From CAWVWD01 sp965662365 (lineage in GTDB: Bacteria; Bacteroidota; Bacteroidia; Chitinophagales; Saprospiraceae): DNA of 32,599 bases. Under the pieces are notes generated by a model. That model made no database searches. It saw nothing but the letters and a program-made list of their open reading frames with translations, and was not told the DNA's origin. Positions 1 through 7,501 of the stretch are shown one piece after another; position 1 is the stretch's first letter; the number at the start of each line of letters is the position of its first letter. The stretch lies in contig CBFIHR010000050.1 in the NCBI GenBank assembly GCA_965662365.1, forward strand, positions 1 to 32,599, given 5' to 3'. Made by a program: the position numbers and the translations under genes.

Positions 1-1
1 T

Positions 2-199
2 AATCAAATGCTTTCGCAAGTGATTTATGCAGGTTTTCCGATAGGAGAAGTTACCTGTCCAACGAAGTATTTTGAAGAAGCCTCTTCTATCAATTTTCAA
101 CGAAGTGCGAAATATGGTTTAGGCGTTCTGGGCGTTTCTGTGAAGCATTTTTTGCAACGTATCGGTATTATGAAGTTTAAAATGTATCAGAAAAATTAA
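2..199 (+). CDS. Glycosyltransferase family 2, C-terminal fragment
   Basis: The reading frame is open from the left edge (Asn-Gln precede the first Met) and stops at 197-199, so only the last 65 residues of a longer protein are visible. The tail has the pattern seen at the C-terminus of dolichol-phosphate-mannose-synthase-like GT2 enzymes: a segment with GEVTCPTKYF, then EASSINFQRS and YGLGVL. In that family this part follows the catalytic domain and is predicted to lie at the membrane surface. The GT-A fold with its DxD motif would lie to the left of the window. Family assignment rests on this tail alone; donor and acceptor cannot be inferred. Confidence 0.7.
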   Translation, partial: NQMLSQVIYAGFPIGEVTCPTKYFEEASSINFQRSAKYGLGVLGVSVKHFLQRIGIMKFKMYQKN

Positions 200-301
200 C
201 AAAATACATCTTGGGCCTTGATTCTATTCTCAACTCAACCCTTTTTCCTATTTTTGACCGCTTTTTGAAACGTTTGTGCGTTTATAGTTTTTACCGGACA
301 T

Positions 302-333
302 AAACCTGATAGATTTTAAAATCTGTCAGGTTT
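302..333. repeat. 32-bp near-perfect palindrome (REP-like)
   Basis: The left arm AAACCTGATAGATTTT (302-317) is followed directly by AAAATCTGTCAGGTTT (318-333). The arms differ at one position, which would be a G-U pair in RNA. It ends 14 nt before the ATG at 348, so it would lie in the 5' leader of the lipoprotein mRNA if transcription starts upstream. It could be a dispersed intergenic palindrome or a leader hairpin. Confidence 0.75.
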
Positions 334-347
334 CAAGAAATAAAAAA

Positions 348-1835
348 ATGACGAATAGAATTTATTTTTACGTAATAATCGTGTTATTTGGCGTTGGCGT
401 GATGACTCAATCTTGTAATGATGACAGTATTTCTGTTGATCCGAGTGCGAGGTTAGAATTTTCGGTCGATACCTTGACTTTTGATACGATTTTTACGGCA
501 ATTGGCTCAGCGACTCGTAGCTTTAAAGTCTATAATCCAAACGATGAAACGGTCAATATTTCTAAAATAGAACTTGAAGGAAGGGCAGGAGATGCCTTTC
601 GTTTGAATATTGACGGAACGACTGGAAATGTATTGACTGACGTAACCGTTCCGCCAAATGATAGCATTTATATTTTTGCTGAAGTCACCGTTGATCCGAA
701 TGATTTGACGAATCCTTACGTAATTACGGACGCTGTTCATTTTGAGACGAACGGTAATTTACAAACCGTAACCTTGGATGCGTGGGGACAAAATGTTAAT
801 TATATTGGTGCAAAAGGTGGCGGTGCTGTTTTGAGTTGTAACTTTCAAGATTTCGTTTTTGACGATGTCAAGCCTTATGTGATTTATGGCGTTTTATTCG
901 TGGATGAATGCAATCTGGTCTTGCCGCCTGGCTGCGAAATTTATGTACACGGTGGTATTGTAAGTGTTGGAGATACAGCTTCTCGTAGCGATGGAATTAT
1001 TATTATTACAGAAAATGGAACAATAAAATCAAACGGTACGAAAGATAATCCAGTTACGATTCGAGGCGATAGGTTAGAGCCGTTTTATGATGATGAACCA
1101 GGGCAATGGGCAGGTATTTTGATTAGTCAAAACTCAACTGGCAATGAAATAAATTACACGACGATTCGTAATTCTATTGTTGGTGTTCGAGTCGATTCTG
1201 CTGCTGATTTGACGATTAAAAATTCTGAAATTCATAACACAAATAGTAGCAATATTTTAGGCATTCATTCAACGATTTATGCAGAAAATTGTGTTTTCTT
1301 TAGTAGCAATAATGGTAATAATGTTCAATTAGAATATGGTGGAAACTATGATTTTAATTATTGCACCATTACGACAATTTCAGCGGCTGTGAGTATTTCA
1401 CACTCTTCGCCGGCCTTACGTATGACAAATGTGCTTTGTTTTGATGAGTTTTGTCAAGAGTACGACGAATATCCGCTTAACGCTAATTTTAGAAACTGCG
1501 TCATTTACGGTTCTCGTGCCAATGAAATCACAACTTTTGACAGGACAGATTCAGGGAATTTCAACTTTACAATGGATAATTGTTTAATTAAACTCGATCA
1601 GGCTGAACCGGAGAACAACCTTGTTTTTGATAATTGTAATAATTGTGTGATCAACTCCGACCCGCTTTTTATTGATATTTACGACTATAATTATCGACCA
1701 GATACGTTGTCGCCTGTTGAAGAACGAGGGATTCCAATCAATGATTTACAAAACAATCCAATTACACAAGATAAAGATGAAAATATGCGTGATGCGACGA
1801 CGCCAGACATCGGTGCGTTTGAGTATCAGTACTAA
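348..1835 (+). CDS. Surface-type lipoprotein with Ig-like N-domain and right-handed beta-helix
   Basis: This 495-residue protein starts with a hydrophobic signal peptide (about residues 6-20) and a Cys at 23, in VMTQSC, as the likely lipidation site. The Cys is followed by NDD, an acidic motif like the Bacteroidota lipoprotein export signal that sends lipoproteins to the cell surface. Residues about 35-150 look like an Ig-like/ASH-type beta domain (DTLTFDTIF, then FKVYNP). Residues about 160-440 contain short Asn-rich strands with N-C-x-I/V steps (NCVFF, NCVIY, NCLIK), typical of a right-handed parallel beta-helix. The end, PDIGAFEYQY, matches the closing motif of choice-of-anchor-Q proteins. 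No catalytic site is recognisable. A role in surface glycan binding or adhesion is inference. It is a single gene converging on dinB. Confidence 0.8.
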   Translation: MTNRIYFYVIIVLFGVGVMTQSCNDDSISVDPSARLEFSVDTLTFDTIFTAIGSATRSFKVYNPNDETVNISKIELEGRAGDAFRLNIDGTTGNVLTDVTVPPNDSIYIFAEVTVDPNDLTNPYVITDAVHFETNGNLQTVTLDAWGQNVNYIGAKGGGAVLSCNFQDFVFDDVKPYVIYGVLFVDECNLVLPPGCEIYVHGGIVSVGDTASRSDGIIIITENGTIKSNGTKDNPVTIRGDRLEPFYDDEPGQWAGILISQNSTGNEINYTTIRNSIVGVRVDSAADLTIKNSEIHNTNSSNILGIHSTIYAENCVFFSSNNGNNVQLEYGGNYDFNYCTITTISAAVSISHSSPALRMTNVLCFDEFCQEYDEYPLNANFRNCVIYGSRANEITTFDRTDSGNFNFTMDNCLIKLDQAEPENNLVFDNCNNCVINSDPLFIDIYDYNYRPDTLSPVEERGIPINDLQNNPITQDKDENMRDATTPDIGAFEYQY

Positions 1836-1837
1836 CA

Positions 1838-1916
1838 GTAGGGCAAACGGCCACGTCTTTGCCGATGTGTTTTTTCAATCATGATATATCAGCAAAGGCA
1901 TGGCCGTTTGCCCTAC
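1838..1916. repeat. Long inverted repeat between convergent genes
   Basis: Two 33-nt arms (1838-1870 and 1884-1916) are separated by 13 nt and match at 28 of 33 positions, all differences being transitions. The outer 16 nt, GTAGGGCAAACGGCCA, match exactly. It fills the gap between the lipoprotein stop (1835) and the dinB stop (1920), so it could terminate transcription from both sides. The symmetric GC-rich ends starting GTAGGG also fit a REP- or MITE-like dispersed palindrome. Confidence 0.8.
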
Positions 1917-1919
1917 GAT

Positions 1920-2987
1920 TTACCAAAAATCAAACTCTAATTGTCTCGGTAAATGCTCTTCTTCTCGTCGAAGATTTGATACAGAAATACCCAACAACCG
2001 GACACCTACGCCATTTTCCATATTTTGATACAATAACTCTCGAACGATAGCCATTAAGTCCTCCTGTCGAGTGATGTCCCGATTGACGGTTTTGCTTCGA
2101 GTCATAATTTGAAAATCTGAAAATTTGATTTTTATCGTAATCGTTCGACCATAATTTTGTGTTTTTTCAATGGTTCGGAATAATTTCTCGCCAATTGCTT
2201 GTAGCTTTTCAAATAACTCATCAACCTTAAAAATATCCTCACTGAAAGTTCGTTCTGCTCCGATAGATTTTCGAATGCGATTTGGATTTACCTCACGATT
2301 ATCTTCACCTCTTACTATTTTATAAAAATAGCGACCAGTTTTTCCGAAACGTTTGACCAAATCAATTTCTGACCACTGTTTCAAGTCATAGCCATTATGA
2401 ATCCCTAACCGCTTCATTTTACTGGCGGTTACTTTACCGATTCCATGAAATTTTTCGATTTCTAAAGTTTCTAAAAATGGCACAACCTCATCGGGTAAAA
2501 TTACTTTTATTCCATTCGGTTTATTAATATCAGAAGCGACTTTAGCGACAAATTTATTGACAGAAACTCCAGCCGAAGCGGTCAATTGCGTTTGTGCTTC
2601 AATCTTTTGTCGAATTTGTCGAGCGATGAGAATAGCAGAAAATAGCGCTTTTTTATTTTCCGTCACATCTAAGTAGGCTTCGTCAAGCGACAAAGGCTCT
2701 ACTAAATCCGTATATTCAAAAAAAATCGCTCGAATTTGCTGTGATACTTCCCGATACACATCAAACCTCGATCGCACAAACTGCAAATGTGGACATTTTC
2801 GCAAGGCGGTTCGACTCGGCATCGCTGACCGCACGCCAAACTGTCGAGCCTCATAACTGGCCGAAGCTACCACACCACGTTTTATGCCACCGACTGCCAC
2901 CGGTTTTCCTCGCAAAGCAGGATTGTCCCGCTGCTCCACCGAAGCATAAAACGCATCCATGTCGATATGTATAATTTTTCGATTCAT
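1920..2987 (-). CDS. dinB: DNA polymerase IV (Y-family translesion polymerase)
   Basis: This 355-residue protein has the usual DinB length and order. The catalytic palm carries IHIDMDAFYASVE (metal-binding Asp9) and SLDEAYLD (Asp102, Glu103). A helix-hairpin-helix thumb with FHGIGKVTASKM follows, then a little-finger domain (RKSIGAERTFSED). The last residues, QLEFDFW, fit a beta-clamp-binding peptide as found at the C-terminus of other Pol IV proteins. Pol IV copies past bulky and alkylated bases with low fidelity. The next minus-strand gene, the SF1 helicase, ends 154 bp upstream; joint transcription is possible but not shown. I saw no LexA-type operator near the start. Confidence 0.96.
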   Translation of the reverse strand: MNRKIIHIDMDAFYASVEQRDNPALRGKPVAVGGIKRGVVASASYEARQFGVRSAMPSRTALRKCPHLQFVRSRFDVYREVSQQIRAIFFEYTDLVEPLSLDEAYLDVTENKKALFSAILIARQIRQKIEAQTQLTASAGVSVNKFVAKVASDINKPNGIKVILPDEVVPFLETLEIEKFHGIGKVTASKMKRLGIHNGYDLKQWSEIDLVKRFGKTGRYFYKIVRGEDNREVNPNRIRKSIGAERTFSEDIFKVDELFEKLQAIGEKLFRTIEKTQNYGRTITIKIKFSDFQIMTRSKTVNRDITRQEDLMAIVRELLYQNMENGVGVRLLGISVSNLRREEEHLPRQLEFDFW

Positions 2988-3141
2988 TTTTTATTAAACA
3001 GCACCTGAAGCAACTCAACGTATCAAAAAAAGTATCTTTAATTAATGGTTTTGAACGTGCAAAAGAATCATAATTTGGCTTTTAAATACTATGAAATTCC
3101 TTGGTGATTTATTGAAAACGAAAGATTTTATACAGAAAAAA

Positions 3142-5043
3142 TTAAGACATAAATTCCCAAGCTGTCCGATAAGCACCGACACTATCGCAATAATTCAAAA
3201 AGTTTTTGTAAAACTTTTGATTACCAATAGTTGCACTATCACCAACAATAACCAGCTTCATTTTCGCTCTGGTCATCGCCACATTCATACGGCGATAATC
3301 CGATAAAAAGCCAATTTTTCCTTTTTCATTCGAACGAACGAGGGAGATATAAATCACATCTCGTTCCTGTCCTTGAAAACCATCAATCGTATTAATCGTC
3401 AAGCCATAATCTACCAAATCGGGGTCTGCATCAACTTCTTGCTGCATGTAAATCACTTGCTCCCGATACGGTGAAATAAGACCGATAGACGGTAAGTTTT
3501 CTTGATCTGCACCTTCTATTAATTGATATAAATGTTCTCTCAAAATCTTGTATTCATCAGGATTGTAGCGAGATTTGAACTCTACATTCACAACTTCGTC
3601 AAAGCCACAACCTGCAGTATCAATAAACTCTAATGGCAGATCGTTTCCGTTAGTTTGTAGTAATTTTTTATGACGAACTGATAAATCTGCAACCAATTTA
3701 TTTTCATAAAATTGTTGATTTGAAAAGCCCATAATCGTTTCGTGCATTCGGTATTGTGTGCGTAACAAAGTCGAAGGAAGAAACTCAATGCCACGTTCCA
3801 TCATCGTAATATTAAAACCTTTTCGCATAGCTTCGTCACACTTCACCGTCGGCGGTAATTGTAAAGGGTCACCGGCAAAAATGACACGTTTCGCTCTTAA
3901 AATCGGAATCCAAGTCGCAGGTTCGAGGGCTTGTGCGGCTTCGTCGATAAAAACCGTTTGAAACTTCAGTTTTTCAACGTGTTTGTTCGTAATACCGACT
4001 AAAGTACAAGTGACCACATTGGCAGCAGCCAAAATATTATCAATCGTAATATCTTCTAACTGATTCGCCCAGTTTCGGAGTTCATTCGATTCTTTAAAAA
4101 GGTTTTTCATCTCTTGACGATTTTGCCAACCACTTTTTTTAGTCAATCGAATGGCTTTTCGTCGAGCTTCGCTCGCATCCTTTTTTATCTTTTTGACATT
4201 TTTATAATCTGGATGAGCAGCTAACTGAGCTTCTAAAGTATGCCGAATCAACGTTTCATCAACTCTCGAAGGGTTTCCGACCCGAACGACATTCAGCCCC
4301 AAATCACTCAGGCGTTCGGTCAATAAATCGGCTGCAGAGTTGCTCGGAGCAGTCACCAAAATTGTAGCTTCTTTCTTAGACAATTGCTTGATAGCGTGTG
4401 TAATCGTGGTCGTTTTCCCAGTACCAGGAGGGCCATGTATGATAGCGACGTCTTGTGCGGCAATGATGTCATTGATGGCTTGATTTTGAGAATCATTTAA
4501 ACCTTCGATTTCTACAGGATGAACAATCGGCTCGAAAAGCGGTTCTTGTCCACCAACCAGAACATTTCGCAAATCGACAATGCGACCATTTTTAGCTTCT
4601 TTGACCGTTTTTAAGGCCTTCGCCATTTCTTGATAGGTTCTATCATCAAACAACAAATCAACTCCAATATTCCCTTGATTTAACCAATCCGGATGCGAAC
4701 TCGAATTTAAAATAATTTTCATTCGCTTTTTATTCACCGTATAAATAAGACCTTGGCGTTCTGGGTTTTTGACGTGTGCCGTTTGAGAAAACAATTGAAC
4801 AGATTGACCAGCACGGAATTTATTAGGGACATTTAAGTTAGAAGTGCGTTCGACCGTCACGAAAGCCCTATCACCAATCGTATAGCCAATTTTCGTCACA
4901 TGTAGCGGATACCAACTCACGCCTTTTTTTCGCCTTTCGGCTAATGGTAGATCCTGGATAAGTTCTTTATACTGGCGTAAATCTTCCTCTTTTTCTAATC
5001 GTAATAAGTCCTCTAAATGCTCGAAGTGTTGTTGTATATTCAT
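3142..5043 (-). CDS. SF1B helicase of the Upf1/IGHMBP2 type
   Basis: The 633-residue protein carries the complete superfamily 1 motif set: Walker A GPPGTGKT (about 204-211), Walker B DEAA (367-370), motif III GDPLQLPP, motif IV QYRMH (430-434), motif V DGFQGQE (554-560) and motif VI MTRAK (590-594). The N-terminal about 180 residues include a beta-barrel-like region, as in IGHMBP2-type helicases. These enzymes use ATP to translocate 5'-3' on single-stranded DNA or RNA; the substrate here is unknown. The frame extends to an ATG at 5088, but I prefer 5043 because family members begin near the helical EHLEDLLRLEKEED stretch and the extra 15 residues look non-family. Confidence 0.9.
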   Translation of the reverse strand: MNIQQHFEHLEDLLRLEKEEDLRQYKELIQDLPLAERRKKGVSWYPLHVTKIGYTIGDRAFVTVERTSNLNVPNKFRAGQSVQLFSQTAHVKNPERQGLIYTVNKKRMKIILNSSSHPDWLNQGNIGVDLLFDDRTYQEMAKALKTVKEAKNGRIVDLRNVLVGGQEPLFEPIVHPVEIEGLNDSQNQAINDIIAAQDVAIIHGPPGTGKTTTITHAIKQLSKKEATILVTAPSNSAADLLTERLSDLGLNVVRVGNPSRVDETLIRHTLEAQLAAHPDYKNVKKIKKDASEARRKAIRLTKKSGWQNRQEMKNLFKESNELRNWANQLEDITIDNILAAANVVTCTLVGITNKHVEKLKFQTVFIDEAAQALEPATWIPILRAKRVIFAGDPLQLPPTVKCDEAMRKGFNITMMERGIEFLPSTLLRTQYRMHETIMGFSNQQFYENKLVADLSVRHKKLLQTNGNDLPLEFIDTAGCGFDEVVNVEFKSRYNPDEYKILREHLYQLIEGADQENLPSIGLISPYREQVIYMQQEVDADPDLVDYGLTINTIDGFQGQERDVIYISLVRSNEKGKIGFLSDYRRMNVAMTRAKMKLVIVGDSATIGNQKFYKNFLNYCDSVGAYRTAWEFMS

Positions 5044-5334
5044 GGTTCTGATTTCTGATCGCCCAATAAGAAATCGAGATTTTGACATTACTCAATCTTA
5101 TAGTAGCTTCTTGTATTTAACTAATCGTTCACAGGTGAATACAACAAATTTTGACTTCTTTTTTGATTTTATTATTCCGATAAAGATCAGAGTAAACTGT
5201 AAAAATACTTGAGGTAACTACGGCTATCTTTCCGTTTTTTGCCCCGTATGATCAGAAAACAATTTCAAAATTTTAGTCATACTGATTAATGACCGATTAT
5301 TTAATATGAATAACGTTCTGGCCGTTATGTTCAA

Positions 5335-5342
5335 CAAAGGTA
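5335..5342 (-). promoter_or_regulatory. Candidate -7 element for the SF1 helicase gene
   Basis: On the minus strand this reads TACCTTTG, a full match to the Bacteroidota TAnnTTTG -7 box. No clear TTTG -33 box sits at the ideal distance; only a TTGA lies roughly 20 nt upstream. The leader would be about 290 nt, which is long. It lies just past a minus-strand terminator-like hairpin, a sensible place for a new transcript to begin. Confidence 0.35.
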
Positions 5343-5372
5343 ATTACAAAAAAACTCTATTCAATATACACA

Positions 5373-5405
5373 CAAAAAAAGTCCGCTTGAAAAACAAGCG
5401 GACTT
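5373..5405 (-). terminator. Hairpin with U-tract on the minus strand
   Basis: AAGTCCGCTTG (5379-5389) pairs perfectly with CAAGCGGACTT (5395-5405) around an A5 loop. Read on the minus strand the stem is followed by seven T (complement of 5374-5380), a classic intrinsic terminator. It lies about 240 nt beyond the stop of the minus-strand YwqK-like lipoprotein, which it may serve. On the plus strand it has no U-tract and stands 33 nt before a mini-ORF. Confidence 0.6.
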
Positions 5406-5438
5406 CAAACACCTAACCCAATTTTAACCTTAAAACTT

Positions 5439-5489
5439 ATGAAACTTTTATGGTTTGTTTTTTGGAGCTATTCATTAATTTTTACTTAA
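5439..5489 (+). CDS. 16-codon mini-ORF (possible leader peptide or gene remnant)
   Basis: An ATG at 5439 opens MKLLWFVFWSYSLIFT and stops at 5487. The product is Lys-then-hydrophobic, like the first part of a signal peptide. The upstream leader (ACCTAACCCAATTTTAACCT and TTAAAACTT before ATGAAA) resembles leaders that precede secreted-protein genes in Bacteroidota, as I recall them. It may be a truncated relic of such a gene, a short expressed peptide, or chance. There is no direct evidence of translation. Confidence 0.25.
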   Translation: MKLLWFVFWSYSLIFT

Positions 5490-5641
5490 AAACCGACGAA
5501 TAATTACTCAAAGAACATGTAAAAAACAGACCAAAAAACAATTTAGGTATAAATTGTTGGTTATCAAGTATTTAAACATATTGTTGTTTTGTGCCAAAAT
5601 GGAATTTTGGTTTATTTTGGGAATATCTTCCCAAATAAGAA

Positions 5642-6313
5642 CTAATTATCTGTAATGTCCCCTTCTTCAGCTGTCCAAATTACCTTACAAATCCCTGTTT
5701 TACATTGTTTTTTGGTCACTAATTCCCCTTTTTCATTGTATTCTTTCAATTCCCCATCTTCCTTACCTTCTACTTCAATTCCAAATGACATTGGCACATA
5801 AGTCCCTTCCGCTTTTTTATTACCATTCTCATAATATTCTACAAAAACACCATCTTCAACATTATTTTTAAAAGTCACAATTTCTTTAATTGTCCCATTT
5901 TGATAATAATACTTCCATTTGCCCGACATTGCAACGGCTTCATCGTATTGTCCTTCTGACTTTAATGTACCGTTTTCAAAGTAGGTTTTCTTTGCGGTAA
6001 TATTGCCATTAACATACGTTTCTTCGACTTGTTTTTTACCACTTTCGTAAAATAGCGTTCTGATTCCTTCTTGTTTGCCGTCTTTATATTCGCCTTTTTC
6101 TGATATTATCCCCTCGATATATAATTGATAAACCCCTTCTTTTACGCCATCTTCTTTACGAATAGTGTAAGACGAAACAAGATTTCCGGCATCATCTTTC
6201 GAGACAACCTCCTCGTACGGGTTATTACAACTTATTAAAATCCCAACAATTAATGATAATATCGTTAAACGTACCATTATTTTAGCCTTTATCATTTTCA
6301 TAGATTGTATCAT
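5642..6313 (-). CDS. YwqK-type MORN-variant lipoprotein
   Basis: This 223-residue protein has an N-terminal membrane segment and the lipobox LISC, so it is a predicted lipoprotein. The body is made of about 20-residue beta-hairpin repeats of the MORN-variant kind: EGVYQLY, GEYKDGKQEG, YYQNGTIKE, YYENGNKKAEGTY and KEYNEKGELV. Databases often call such proteins 'YwqK family antitoxin', but nothing here shows a toxin partner: both neighbours are ordinary genes. The start is uncertain because in-frame Met codons at residues 1, 5, 7 and 13 all leave a plausible signal peptide. It is divergent from dapD, 180 bp away. Function unknown; repeats of this kind are usually structural or binding modules. 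Confidence 0.75.
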   Translation of the reverse strand: MIQSMKMIKAKIMVRLTILSLIVGILISCNNPYEEVVSKDDAGNLVSSYTIRKEDGVKEGVYQLYIEGIISEKGEYKDGKQEGIRTLFYESGKKQVEETYVNGNITAKKTYFENGTLKSEGQYDEAVAMSGKWKYYYQNGTIKEIVTFKNNVEDGVFVEYYENGNKKAEGTYVPMSFGIEVEGKEDGELKEYNEKGELVTKKQCKTGICKVIWTAEEGDITDN

Positions 6314-6349
6314 AGTTATACTTGATTATAATTATTAATGATTAGATTT

Positions 6350-6357
6350 TACTTTTG
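6350..6357 (+). promoter_or_regulatory. Candidate -7 element for dapD
   Basis: TACTTTTG matches TAnnTTTG. It lies 137 bp before the dapD ATG and would give a leader of about 130 nt containing three 7-bp repeats and the hairpin at 6465-6480. No good -33 box is visible, so the call is tentative. Confidence 0.35.
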
Positions 6358-6440
6358 TACACTTTTAGTCAAAATAGTTAATTGGTTATTGATTTAATAA
6401 TGAATATTAAAAAAAAAGTTACAATACTTTTCAAAACTGA

Positions 6441-6494
6441 TGACTAATTACTAATCATTAATCACCCCGAAGGTTCGGGGCTAATTACTAAAAA
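6441..6494 (+). repeat. 7-bp-period repeat block with embedded hairpin, dapD leader
   Basis: Three heptamers, CTAATTA, CTAATCA and TTAATCA (6444-6464), run into a hairpin CCCCGAA-GG-TTCGGGG (6465-6480). After it come another CTAATTA (6481-6487) and CTAAAAA, ending at the dapD start codon. A looser inverted pair of heptamers (ATTATTA, ATGATTA) lies near 6331-6344, in front of the divergent lipoprotein. Similar 7-bp blocks occur near 15.7, 16.1, 16.4 and 16.85 kb. Confidence 0.6.
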
Positions 6495-7309
6495 TGGAAA
6501 ACTTACAACAAATAATCGAGCGTGCCTGGGAGAATCGTGAACTATTGAAAGATGCAGCGACACAAGCAGCAATCAGAGCGTTAGTTGAGCGTCTGGACAA
6601 AGGCAAACTGCGTGTAGCAGAACCGACAGAGGATGGCTGGAAAGTCAATGATTGGGTCAAAAAAGGAGTTATCATGTATTTCCCAATTCAAAAAATGGAA
6701 ACAATCGAAGTGCCACCGTTTGAATTTCATGATAAAATTCCGTTGAAGAAAAACTATGCAGCCTTAGGAATCAGAGTTGTTCCTCATGCGATTGCTCGTC
6801 ATGGTGCATTTCTGGAACCGGGTACGATTATGATGCCTTCTTATGTCAATATTGGGGCGTATATCGGTACAGGAACGATGGTTGATACTTGGGCGACTGT
6901 TGGTTCTTGTGCTCAAATCGGTAAAAATTGTCACTTATCTGGTGGCGTTGGAATCGGTGGTGTTTTAGAACCTGTTCAAGCTGCTCCTGTGATTATCGAA
7001 GACGATTGTTTTATTGGTTCTCGTTGTATCGTAGTCGAAGGTGTGAAGGTCGAAAAAGAAGCTGTTTTAGGAGCAAATGTCGTTATTACACAATCGACTC
7101 GTATCATTGATGTAACAGGTGACGAACCTGTCATTCATCGTGGTGTTGTACCTGCTCGTTCGGTGGTGATTCCTGGTTCTTACACTAAAGAGTTTCCTGC
7201 TGGAAATTATCAAGTGCCTTGTGCTTTAATTATCGGAAAACGTAAAGAAAGTACGAATAAGAAAACGTCTTTAAATGATGCTTTGAGAGAGCATAATGTG
7301 GCGGTTTAA
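6494..7309 (+). CDS. dapD: 2,3,4,5-tetrahydropyridine-2,6-dicarboxylate N-succinyltransferase
   Basis: The 271-residue length matches DapD. The enzyme moves succinyl from succinyl-CoA to tetrahydrodipicolinate in the succinylase branch of meso-diaminopimelate and lysine synthesis, in the cytosol as a trimer. The helical N-terminal domain (about 1-95) contains GWKVNDWVKKG. It is followed by a left-handed beta-helix of hexapeptide repeats (about 100-220) with the family signature MMPSYVNIGAYIG and MVDTWATVGSCAQIGKN. The C-terminal segment has PARSVVIPGSY and the CoA-side region. The ATG is preceded by the repeat and hairpin at 6441-6494. No other lysine gene is adjacent, so it appears to be a stand-alone unit. 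Confidence 0.97.
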   Translation: MENLQQIIERAWENRELLKDAATQAAIRALVERLDKGKLRVAEPTEDGWKVNDWVKKGVIMYFPIQKMETIEVPPFEFHDKIPLKKNYAALGIRVVPHAIARHGAFLEPGTIMMPSYVNIGAYIGTGTMVDTWATVGSCAQIGKNCHLSGGVGIGGVLEPVQAAPVIIEDDCFIGSRCIVVEGVKVEKEAVLGANVVITQSTRIIDVTGDEPVIHRGVVPARSVVIPGSYTKEFPAGNYQVPCALIIGKRKESTNKKTSLNDALREHNVAV

Positions 7310-7320
7310 ATTATCTATTG

Positions 7321-7354
7321 ATTCGACGGGCGATTTTTGAATCGCCTGTCGAAT
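7321..7354 (+). terminator. Hairpin after dapD
   Basis: ATTCGACGGGCGATT (7321-7335) pairs with AATCGCCTGTCGAAT (7340-7354) over a TTTG loop; the single difference would be a G-U pair. It starts 12 nt after the dapD stop. No U-tract follows, so it could be a 3' stabilising hairpin or a REP-like palindrome rather than a true intrinsic terminator. Confidence 0.5.
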
Positions 7355-7462
7355 ATTAGCTGACTTCCTTAAAAACCTCTTGACTTTCAGATAAAACGAA
7401 ATATCTAAGAAGGATAAATATATCGTTTACGTATTATTTTTGATTTCTTTAATTACTGCTGT

Positions 7463-7480
7463 GTTACGGATTGCCGTAAC
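7463..7480. repeat. Small palindrome between dapD and the esterase
   Basis: GTTACGG (7463-7469) is paired with CCGTAAC (7474-7480) around ATTG, 22 nt beyond the esterase stop codon. It may act as the 3' end hairpin of the minus-strand esterase transcript. No U-tract is present. Confidence 0.4.
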
Positions 7481-7501
7481 TGATAATATATTGATAATTT
7501 T

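Larger units (their letters stand above)
5044..5641. other. Non-coding region with promoter, hairpin and mini-ORF
   Basis: I see no normal-length gene in these about 600 bases. They hold a minus-strand -7-like element (5335-5342), a strong hairpin (5379-5405), a 16-codon plus-strand ORF (5439-5489), and two small palindromes near the lipoprotein stop: CCAAAATGGAATTTTGG at 5594-5610, and TTTGGGAA (5616-5623) paired with TTCCCAAA (5628-5635). The last hairpin may help end the minus-strand lipoprotein transcript but has no U-tract. Confidence 0.6.

Noticed and set aside
5220..5240. ACGG...CCGT followed by six T as a plus-strand terminator
   Set aside because: The stem is only 4 bp and no plus-strand gene ends upstream.
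5642..6313. Toxin-antitoxin system, from the 'YwqK antitoxin' family name
   Set aside because: The protein is a predicted lipoprotein and no toxin gene or operon partner is adjacent, so the database name is not good evidence for a TA pair.
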